From: Steromphala cineraria
Taxonomy: Eukaryota; Mollusca; Gastropoda; Trochida; Trochidae
Direction of reading: 5' to 3'
DNA length: 64,000 nt
Assembly (NCBI GenBank): GCA_916613615.1
Contig: OU744732.1
Span: 31,630,673-31,694,672 of the forward strand
In this document: piece by piece, positions 11,601 to 23,600 of the stretch
Position numbering within the stretch: the first letter of the stretch is position 1
How the letters are laid out: every line of letters starts with the position of its first letter
Translations under genes and position numbers: made by a program
The notes under the pieces: generated by a model
Databases searched by the model: none
What the model was told of the DNA's origin: nothing
The model's input: only the letters and a program-made list of their open reading frames with translations

Positions 11601-14600
11601 TTTCTATTAACTTGACCCTCAAACTTTTAAAAGATTTGCAGAAAAAGACTATGGTTGAACTATTTTTTGATTCCATTGTTCATTTGGCACTGGTTGAAAT
11701 GTTAATAATAATAATAATGGCAATGTTATCATTATGAAGATATTTTTAATTGAAAACTGCAGTTGAGATATTTACACTTTGCAAATAATTCATTTTTGCA
11801 AATTGATGATATTAAGCAATGGTTGAATCAAAGGGACATAAACTTTTGGCATATGTGATTAAAATTTGATATTTGATTTGAGTAAAATATTATATGGTCG
11901 AATTTATAGAGATGTTGATTTGATAGAGAAATTTAATGTGCTACCATGTACCACTTTAAGTTCCTCAATGCTAGACTGACTTTTGTGACCAAGAATGATT
12001 AAGTCCATGTGTTCAACTCTATATAACAAATAAGATTTCGCGACTATTAAACTCACTTGTAAGGTGGAGCTCCAGGTTTGGGACACTTGTCCACTTTAGC
12101 TACATTCGGGTAGAGTCCAGCACACAACACTGCCTTCACCAGCCCGTAGTTCTCTACAAGTGATAGATCATTTATGTGGATACCATATACATTCATTATG
12201 TTAAAGTGACACAGTGTATCTTTCTTAAAATTGTATTTGATAAGCTACAAAATATTTAATATGCTGATTGAAGTTCATATCTCATCACTGGACTTGCAAA
12301 TATATCCATTTATGCATAATATCTCTAAAATGCTTGATTTTATGGAAAAATCAAGAAAACATCTCAAATACGTTTTATATTCGAAATAATACATCCAATT
12401 AATCTACCTATTAGTTACAATACCTAATAAACACTATCGAATATATCTTCCTGTCAGCTTATGACACTGTTTCAAAATTACGTTTGGCAAATTTGAGCGC
12501 GCCACTCAAACCACATTGTCCGGTTTTCGATCAAAATCCCGACTTTGAATGGCCGTATTTTCGCTCTAATGTACTGATTGACCTTTAACTTGTTATTTTC
12601 AGTAACAGTTAGTGGTTTCCGATGTAATAACATTGATTTCAAAATTTGACATATGTGATCCTATCAACATACTCTGTGTCTGTTTAGGCAAAACATGCAT
12701 TAGGAAAGTAAAGCCTTCTACATTCGAGTAGAGCCCTGAGCACAACACCGCCTTCACCAGTCCATAGTTCTCTACAAGTGATAGATCACTTAATGACCAT
12801 GTGGATACCAAAAACACTCATATGATTAAGGCAAAACATGCATTAGGTAAAGTAAAACCTTCCAGTGAGTGAGTGATCAAGTTATTGTTTTACGCCACTT
12901 GGGCAATACTTCAGCCATTAGAGGCATTAAAGCCTTCTAATAGGCAAAAAAATGTCTAGCTTTTAGAAATGGGTATTATTATTTCTTGCTGTGCAGCGTA
13001 GACAACTATGTTTGTCATAATTCTCAAGAGAAATTTATTCGCTTGAACAATACTCTTTTTATTATATGCTAAGCAATGAGAGACTGAGTTTTCTCAGTTC
13101 TAGAAAAGTGTTCTCACCACTGAGTGTGATATCACTTTTTCAAGCCAGTGAAAATATCACAGAGGGGATGATGTCATGTGTACAATGGTTTGACATCACT
13201 TCTACAATCAACGCGACGTCATCGCCGTCGCTAAGTTACGGCCAACAATGGTATGACATCGCCAGAAAACTCTTGAGTCAAGACCTTTTGGACATATATA
13301 CACAAAGAACTTAATTAAGCACCCCCCCACTTTTTCAAACAGAAAAACACTGCTGATAATAAACAAAACAAATGTACAATCAAACAATAAGGATTTTTAA
13401 TAGAACGATCATCTACCATTGTGGGAACAAAAACTTCATTCGGTTTATGATTCACTGTCGCTGAATAACTGGTTTTACAAAAACTTGGTATTTTTTAGTC
13501 AAAATCCAAGTTACCTTACAATTGAGAATGAAAGTCAATATTTGTTGCTGCAATGTGATTTTTATTATTCTCTTGAGTGAATTGATGACTTTTTAGTAAA
13601 TAACCTCATAGCAAAAGTCAATCGTTAAAGCAGTATGAACCTTCAAAATCACAAAGTTATCAAAAATCGAATTTAAAGAAAACTGCACAAAGACATTAAT
13701 TGGCCACTGTCAAAGATAATGCCTTATCTAAAGGAAGAAGAAGTGTTTGATCAACAAGTTCAACTCAAGAAATCTAACATTTACTCACAGATGTTAAGAT
13801 TATAGGCATTTTATCAATTTTTGATGAAAAAAGTACTGAAAATTCAATGTCTTGCTAGACTCTTATCATGCATGAGAAAAAGGGTTTTTGTGTATGAATG
13901 TCAACTAGGGATCAAAATTGTTATTTTTGATTCATAACATCCAAAGTTTAATGTGTAGTTTTCCCTCAATAACAATAGTTATATTTGGCCAAATTTCAGT
14001 AGTCTTACAGTTTTTCTCATATTTTCGTTATTTTTGCACATTAGCGATTTTTGGTTCCATTAAATAGTCAATAAAAAAGCAATTGTTATATCTGGAGTGG
14101 TCAATACATCAAATTAATCCAAATAGTCCAAGAGCACCCAAATTCATTTTACAAAATAGGGGGTGCTTAATTAAGTTCTTTGTGTATATTACCACATTTT
14201 CGACCACATAGGCATACAATAAACAGAATATCTATTGTTTTGCTGCCAATAAAGTCAAGGTTGTACAACAGAAGAAGCTTTAGATAAAAGACTCATTGGA
14301 GTGTATATTAGCGCTGCCAATTAAGTCAAGGTTTTACAACAGATAAAGGTTCAGATAAGAACTCACGGCAGTGTATGTTGGCTGTCAATTAAGTCAAGGT
14401 TTTACAACAGATAAAGGTTCAGATAAGAACTCACGGGAGTGTATGTTGACTGCCAATTAAGTCAAGGTTTTACAACAGAAGAAACTTTAGATAAAGGACT
14501 CAGGGACTGTATGTTAGCTGCCTATGAAGTCAAGGTTGTACAACAGAAAAAAGTTTAGATAAGAACTCACTGGAGTGTATGTTGGCTGCAGGATCTTTGG

Positions 14601-17600
14601 GGTTCTTGCTGCCCACAAAGCCGAGGTCCAACAGCAGTTGTGTCATCTGACTCTTCATCTCCTTCAACATCTGCAACATCAACATCATCATTCTAAGCAT
14701 CAACGCTCTGCCTTACTGACCAGACATTCTCGGTTGCTAAATTTTCAGAAAACAAAACTCACACAAGGAAGACTCTTGGATTAGCCAAGGTTTGGATTCA
14801 GTGCCAACACTGTTGTCAACATCTTTGTTTTACTATATCAAAATTGTCAATGTCAGCATTTACATCATCTCCCTCTTAGCATGTAGGTACCCATGGAGAC
14901 AATTATGGACTGTCCTTTGGTTTTCTAATTTCAGCTTGTGTGGGAAATGAAAATCTGCACATCTCTCCTGTTGAGGCTCAAGAATAATAATTAATAATAA
15001 TAAAATATTCCAAGAACTGATATCATTTGACCCTTACCTTCAGTGTCATTTGACCCTCACCTTCAGTGTCATTTAACCCTCACCTTCAGTGTCATATGAC
15101 CCTCACCTTCAGTGTGTTAGGAGACAGGAAGTATTCCCAGCAGAAGTCCCTGTCAGATCCCCGCGCCTTTGCTCTCTCCCAGCCCTGCAGAGAGGATAGG
15201 AATATTCATTTGGTAATTTGATTTATTGTGTGATGCCCCCAGAGGAAGAATTTAGTATCAGATGCCACTTTGAATTCAAAACATCAGTACTTACAACTTG
15301 TATTTCATTAAAAGCGACTGTGCAAGGTTAAACTGCTACAAACCAAATTACCAAAACGTCTATAGAATGTCAAGATAATACGTTGTTGGAATATATTGTG
15401 AAAATAGACAAGGTTTATTTGGATCATCCATAAAACACGTTCTAGAATGCCAGACAAACAGTTAACCCTCGTAGCCTCTACCTGAGGGCCACACCCACCT
15501 GTAGAGCCTTGACCAGCATGATGTGGTCACTCTTTGACCCGTCCGACAGTTCCTTCCTGGCCCGGTCAGCCTGCTCCTCCTTGCCCTGGGGTCAGTAAAC
15601 AGTCGTATTGAATATGGTGCATCAATCTCTTCCTACAGAGTTAGCTAATTCCATAACTTTGCCAACCTCTGTTTGAATATATGCCAATCTTGGACTAGAA
15701 ATGGAGAAGATTGATTGGATGCCTATTACATTTCCTTGGGCAATCAACAACATTGTTTCAAAAGTAGTCATATTGGATATGATGCATCAATCTTTCCCTT
15801 CTCAGGTAATTTAAGCCATTCCTGTGCAAACCTGTTTGAATATATGCAATTCTTGGGCTAGAAATGGAGAAGCGTGATTGGTTGCCTATTAGGTTGAGTT
15901 GTGCAATCAGCAATGTTGTTTCTAAAGTAATGTTTCCAAATGCAAATATCTCTTTGAATACATCCATTTCTCTAAAAGATGTATCATTTTCTCCCCCCAG
16001 AGATAGCTCAAGCCATTCCTGCAAACCTCTGTTTGAATACATCCAATTCTCAGGCTAGTAACAGATAATTGTGATTGGATGCCTATTAGATCTAGTTGTG
16101 CAATTTGAAACGTTATTTCTAGATATATACTTCTAAATGCTTCAGTCATTTGGTATACAAAAACAAGTATATAATTGACTGTGTACTTTGAGTCTTCTAT
16201 ACAGAACATGTTCATTTAATGTGGTAACAGAATCATGGCAAAAGCCTTGGTGACAACAAGTTTAGACTTATAATAAACATAAAACTCCTTTTCAATCAGA
16301 AATATCCAGTAAATACTCAACTTATCAATCAACTCACCAGAGGAATAACAAAGGCATCCTTGAAGCTGAGACTAGCGGCGATGGTAAGAATGGGGTCGAG
16401 ACAACAGAACATGGCGCCAAAAAGGATCATCTTGCCCGTGTGGGGATCAACTGGCATCCGGGCCAGGTGGTAGCCGAGGGGAAGTAGATTCTCCTCCTTG
16501 TCTAGTGCATTCTGGGATAGCAAAGGTTTTCATTCAAGCATGATGTAAAACTTTCGTGAGTTATTAGGTTTGGGTTTGGGTATGAGAGAATAAGTGTAAG
16601 GGTAGGGGAATACTAAGGGGTTTAGGTGAGACTAGGGGAAGAGCTGAGGTTTGTTTGTTATTTTTGTTTGGCTGGGTGTTTATGTTATTGATATCTTAAT
16701 ATGGGGAGAGGATATGCGCAGGGACATTTTTAGGGTATGGACTGAGGTTCTGTGATGGGTTCTTGTTTGGTAGAGGGTAGACTTAAGGTTAATGTAAATC
16801 TCAGGGTTGCGGTATGGGGAAATGGTATAATGAAACTAAAGTATAATCTTGACCGTACCAAGTTCTGAAGTGTAATAAAAGCCTAACACATACCTATCAT
16901 AAACATCTGCCTAATCTAAGGTAAATGCTAGAGTTGAAATTACGGGAAGTCAGGGTAATGATCAAGGTCAGTTGCCATTAAAAAAGTTGATTGCCTCACC
17001 AAGTCCTACAGAGTAACGAAAGCTAAAACAAGAGGCAACAAGGTAGTTACTTTCTCAAGGAGGGATAGAATGGAGTTTTACTAAGCAAATTATGAGCTCA
17101 CCAAGTTCTGCAGTGTGATGATAGCTCTGTGTAGCGCCTCCATGGATGGTTGCTGTATCGCCTTCTGGATGAAGGGTTCTATCTTCCCTAGCTTCAATAG
17201 CTGCAAAATATAGTTGGTTTAAAATGATACCTTCAAAAGTAATTCATTTACAAAGATTTGAAGATAACTGAATAATCACTCTTGTTAAAGGTAATCTCTA
17301 AACCTACTTTTTTTGGACAAAACAGAGGACCTTTAGATTCAACAATTTATATTACTTTTAAATAGTAAAAGAACACTCCAGTGGTATTTATCATTTGCAA
17401 GAGCTCTAAAATGCTTCTCAAATGGATACTAAGCAGAATATAATTATATACTTCTTAACAAAAGACACAATTGGTGGATACTCCATGTAAGATAATGGTT
17501 AGTCATTGTTACCCATGTGGTAAAACATTCATATTCATATTTTATATGTGCACATGTGCACCAAACTCTTTGCCCGAGAGGGACTGTTTCAACATTTGTT

Positions 17601-20600
17601 CCTGCATTCTGTTAGGATATAAATCAGTTGCTTATGAATTCCCTAAATTTTAAGCACGTAGTCGCCAGAAAAACATGCTTTTTCCAGGCTACTTCAAAAC
17701 ATTATTAATGGCATAAAACAAATCGCCTTTAAGCAGCGTAGCTGGATATTGGAAAAGCTATATAAATGTTTATGTTGATGAAATATCAATAAAAAAAATT
17801 TTTTTTAATTTTCCCAACACAATATCCATTGTTGATACTGGATTTAATTCACCACCATAACAAAAATTCCTGGTCTCATCCCTGCCATCCTATCCCTAAA
17901 CACTTTTTGAATATTATATTCAGGAAAGGAAAGTGCCAGAGTTCAACACTCCCTCTGTTGTTTTTTTTCTATGCACTAATATAGTCTAAGATGGGAGGAA
18001 AGTAAATATTTGTATGGTAACCTTGATGTGGAGACAGAGTTCCTCGAGTCTAGTGCGGAGGATCTCAGGAGGTAGGTAGTCATCCATCTCCCTCCAGTGC
18101 AGGTCTGTGTACAGGTGGTAACATACACCTGGCTGTACCCTGTACATACCATATACTTGATTAATGAATCAGAGATCACGATACCTCAATTTATTTATCA
18201 TGTAAGCTTATTTTTCTTGCAATCCATTTAGTCGAGAGTTGTAGCGCAAAATACTATACTCCTTGCACACACAAAAATAAGCAACATGTAAAATTTGTAA
18301 CACAAGCATTTGTTCATTTTTTTTGTACGATGGTTGTGCCCATCCAATGGCATCAATGATCTGAATAAGGGTTATTTATCCTAAATATCTGCCTACATTA
18401 TTCCCGATTTTTTTTTTTCTAGATGATAAACATATTTTCCTGAAAAATATTTGTGTTGCTTTAACTTTTGTGAGGAGTATACTTTAGTTCCTGGTTTTCT
18501 TGACCCAGAGTTGCTATTCATTGGGAAAGGCAGGGGCCATGGGGCATTTTGCACATTGGATGAAAAAATGGCGTATAAAATTTTGAAGTTTACTATTGAT
18601 ATCATTGGCAATGGCCCATTTAAAATTCAGAAAATTGCCAAAATAAGCTAGAAATGGCCCATTGTCAAAGATGTCTTTGCCAAACCCTGAATGTTACAGA
18701 GATCACAATACTTCAAAATGAAACAATTTGATTTTGTATGTTAACCTTTACCGCAATCTTTTGGTCGAGAGTTGGTTTTCTTGACCGAGAGTTTCTCTTC
18801 GTTTACAATTTGTCAAACTTATATCAACTTAAATACTACCATCACTTCAGTTTTTGCTGTGTTATAATCATGTACTGAAATCTTATACGTATAAACTGGA
18901 ATGTCCCATTGAATTTTAACTCCTAAAAAATACCCCGTTAGGACTGTCCCTTTAAGGTCCTCCTACCTGCCAGCTCTGCCTCGTCGTTGTTTAGCGTTGG
19001 CACGAGACACCCACTTAGCATCCAGCGTGCTAAGGTTGTTCTCTGGCTGGTAATCCTTCACTTTGATCTTACCGCAGTCTATCACGTACACCACGTCGTC
19101 GATCGTTATACTGCAAGTTACAGGATATGTTTTTTGGTTAGTCAACTTCTTTATTGCAATGAGGGAGATGTTACTGTGTATTTACTAACACTGTGTGAAG
19201 AGATAAAAGAGATATTTTCCGATTTGATATGCATTAAATTAATCTATACCATGTAATGATAGCTTTTTTCAGGGTTTCAAGTTAGAACATTTACTTTGGC
19301 CATACATAGTATTTTGGGGGAAAAATTCTTAGTCAACAAAACATATAAAATTAGATAATTTATCACAATACTGACACATACCATCACAAATTGTATCCAG
19401 CAAATAATAGATGGATCAAAACATGTGGAAGTTATGGTTACAACAGCAGTGTCCTAGTTGATCAGTTGAGGGGTCACTTTGGAAAACTTTAAGCAAATGG
19501 CCCCTTTTGCAATGACAAAAGTATTCTTTATCTAATAATTTAAGTACACCACACCAAGAGGGTGGACAAATTTCCCCAGAACCCCTTCAGGGAACAACAC
19601 TGTATCAGGGTTCATACAGAATTTCAAAACCTGAATTCAAGGCATTTAAGGCTTTTTTAAAGGGTTTTCTTCACAAAACTCAGGCCAATAATTCAAGAGA
19701 GAGAGAAAAAGCATGTTTCCAAAGTGACTTAAGATTGATTTCCATTGGATTTACAGGCATTTTTGATCAACCTTGTTTCTGCGATGTTGGTTGCTATGAC
19801 AATCTTTCTGACACCAGGTGGCGGTCTGTCGAACACTTCCCGCTGGTTGACGGTCGGCATGAGAGAATGCAACGGTATCACACGGAACTTGTCTGGGGAA
19901 TGAAATTGTACTTATTAGTGCTAGTTTTTTATATAATACAGTGTTTGAAATAAGCTAAAAATGTAGCCAGCCCAAAATTGGTATTTTGTAAATTACAATG
20001 GTAAAATTTAAGAAAAGCCCAAAAAGTTACCAGTCCCGACCAAAAGTAACCAGTACCGGGCTGTCGGACGGGCCTTATTTCATACACTGTATAATATGAA
20101 GGTATTCCAGGAATAGGGCATTGTACTTATCAGTGCTAGTTCTCTTGATAATATGAAGGTTATCAGTGCTAGTTCTCTTGATAATATGAAGGTTATCAGT
20201 GCTAGATGTCTTGATAATATGAAGGTTATCAAGGAATATGACATTATACTTCTGTATCAATCATGTCGGTGAATGATATTCGCCGGGATGCTGCAAGCAA
20301 TCCATGTGGAAAGAATGTTAATTACTGGTACCTACCTGACTGAAAGAATCTATCTGCCTGCAACATCTTGTGAATCTTACTGATTTCCTCCCAACCTGGT
20401 ACAAATATCAAGATGGCGCCATCCTGGAAATAAAACAAAATAATCAACATTTCTCCCTCAAAGAGTGACCAATGGGCCAATACAGGTTTATTGTCTCGGA
20501 AAGGCCAAATTGGTGTCACAAGTATGACTGCAAAAATAATAATTTTGCATCAAGGACTATTTGTCAAAACTTGACTTTCCAATCAACAAACATCCTGTCT

Positions 20601-23600
20601 CAGGATACGAACGTTATGCTAACTCCACTTATCTGTACCCTGGGCTCAGAAGCTAGATTTGCTCGCACGGCCAGACTTGGGATATAGCCAATCAATTCAT
20701 TTTCTCCGGCCTTCTCAATAAAATTTCAACAAAGAAATGATTTGATGAGCTACATCCATAATTGGGGCCGCGCGAGGGAATCTAGCTTCTGAGCCCATGG
20801 CACAGATTAGTGGAGTTACTGTAACGTTCCTACCCCGAGACAGGATGATCAACAAAGTTTTCAATTCACAAAATTTTCACAGCATTATGCTAGAAGCCAT
20901 TCTTGCCAGAAATTCACTTTGTAAATATGTGAAATATGGCCTTTGTTAGTAGAATAACTCTCAATTTCTCACCAATTTGCCAGGAAAGCTAACCATTAAC
21001 CAAAGTTCCTCAGCATTATGCTAGAAACCTTTCTTGCCACAGATTCACTTCAGACATGTAAAGTATGGCTTTAGTGAGTAGAAATACTCTAAGTTTCTTA
21101 CCGACTTGCCGGCCGAGATGTGTCTGATGAGGAGGATGATAAGGTCAATGTCAACCTTGTCAAAGTTCATGTTCTGGAGTGCTGTGATGGTGGACCGCGA
21201 GTATCTGAAGTATAAAGAAGATAATACGTACCCTTGTGTAATGTCTGGGGTCAAACATGAACCCAGGGCTCATTATTCATTAAAAACATTAATAAAATCA
21301 AATTCCCCCTTTTAAAATTATTTCCACCCATTAGAAAACATTTCTGCCAGTGATATATATGTATATATACATATATATCAAAACCAAGATCAAACCTAGC
21401 TGATTCTGATCCAAAAAGCTAGCCATTATGAAGATTGGCTGTCAGGCAGACATTTGAAAGACCAATTGTTATTTTTAAAAGTGATAGGAGGAGTTTTTAA
21501 TTCAAGTCATTCGTTAATTGGACCACATAGACAGGAGCAAAGCAGCATAGCTTTAACTTACTTCCCTTGAAGGTTACGACACCAGGCCTCGAAGTTCCAA
21601 CGTTCCTCGTCCAACTCTCTGGCTTCCTTACCGCGTGGTCGACGTTTTGGTTTTTGATTTGACTCGGGCTCATAGCTGACGAGAAATTGAATATGATATT
21701 ATATATATGAAAACTTTACATATTGAATATATTATCAGAAATGAGATTGCATATGAATAAAGGCAGTGATCAAAGATCATGAATTGGTGAACAAATGAAT
21801 ATGTGAAGAAGCATTAAAAGGGAAAGTAGCGCACTTAAACCTTGATATATGACCTACATCGTCTCTAACTGATCCTCTCCCTCCAGAGATAAGTCATAAG
21901 TCAGATAATGTTGATCCAACCTTTGTTCAAATAAGACAAAATTCCTGGTTTACGGCATGTTCCCTTAGCGGCACCACAAACCATTGAACAATATTTCAGC
22001 CAATAAAAACACTTTTTGCATAGAAAGGGTTGTACTTGTGACGAGGCCTTTGCTTTGATTCAGTAAGCAAAATGATACGGTTTGAACAGCTTTGCTGATT
22101 GCCCAACTAACTTTGATTGCATTCAAGGCTTCTCCCTTGCTAACCCACAAACTCAGATAATTTGAACAGAGGTTGGATCAACAACTTATGACTTGATCTA
22201 CCTCTGTGGGGAGAGAATGCTTTAATCAAAGCAAAATATTGGAGCACAATGGTGTAGTGGTTAGCATGCTTGCCTCTCAAGCCAGAGACCCAGGTTGAAA
22301 TCCTGGTGGAGACACCAAAGATTTGTGACATGGGTCTGAAACTGTGTTGTGTCCCTAGGCAAGGCACTTCATTCATGTTGCACTCAGTCCACCTAGCTGT
22401 TCAAATTGGTATCTGAAAAAAGATATACTGACCTACGTTGTCTTGACTAGAAGCAGTTGTGAAGTTACAATCCTCAGGGTAATGATGCAGATAGCGCATT
22501 AAACATGTCTTAGGGCGTGGAGAAGGCGCCATATAAATATCCATATTATCATTATTATCATTATAAGATAGCAACTCACTGTAGCATTTGTACGACATCC
22601 TCTAACAGGAACTCCTCGACTGGAAATGTGTAGCCGGGGATATTCCACCGTGGACAGTTGTCTTTGGAACAAACATAAATCGTATTACATTTGTAAATTA
22701 TCAATTTAAACAATTAAGCATGCTACGTTATAAGGATAATCACAACAATTTTAAGGACCTGTCTGCACTGAGTGTTTTGCTCATAAGCTCAATATGCTAC
22801 TTTGCCTACAACCATTTATCTACAGTTCATATATTCTAACTAATAGTTGATTGACTGACTCCCTTAAGTATTTTGAGGACAAGTTTGCGTTGAGTCTTGG
22901 TTAATAAGGTATATAATACCACTTTAGCTACAACTAGTAATCTGTTTCAACTTTGCCGACAATAGTTGATTGACTGACTAACTAAAGTATTTTGAGAACA
23001 TGTCTAAGTTGAATGTCTGCTCATAAGGTCCAACAGATCACTTAATCTACAACTATGTTAATTATTTTTTTTACAATCTTGACCATAAACATCCTACAAA
23101 GATTAATTAACTGACTCACTAAAGTTATTTGAGAACATGTCTACGTTGAGGGTCCACTCATAAGTTCCATTATACCATTTACCTACAACTAGTTTTCGAT
23201 TTTAATTCAACAGCTAAATGACCAAAACTATTTCAGCTCTTCTTTTAATTGACTGACTCACTGAAGTACTTTGAGAACATGTCAACATTAGTTTCCACTA
23301 ATAAGTTCCATTATGCCAGTTTACCTACAAATAATTATCTATTTTAATTCAGCATCTTAATGATCAAAACTATTTCAACCAAACAGATTAATGATCAAAA
23401 CTATTTCAACCCAGCAGCTAAAAGACTAAAACTATTTCAACTCTACTGTTAATTTACTAACTCACTGAAGTACTTTGAGAACATCTCTGCGTTGAGTGTG
23501 GCGCTCATTAGGATGACCTTGAGACAAGGTCGGCGAGCCAGGATGTCCTTGAGGATGATCATGAGGAAATCTGACTGAAGGTCACGCTCGTGGATCTCGT

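Noticed and set aside
12599..12817. Minus-strand frame with [17 protein letters not shown]
   Set aside because: Not a gene: it fuses the truncated exon 21 copy to MITE sequence. Recorded as a pseudo-exon.
14575..14784. Plus-strand frame over DHX36 exon 20
   Set aside because: Antisense to a confirmed exon; CT-rich low complexity and no family features.
22241..22320. tRNA gene
   Set aside because: A and B boxes are present, but the acceptor stem does not pair and the element continues with a SINE body and tail.
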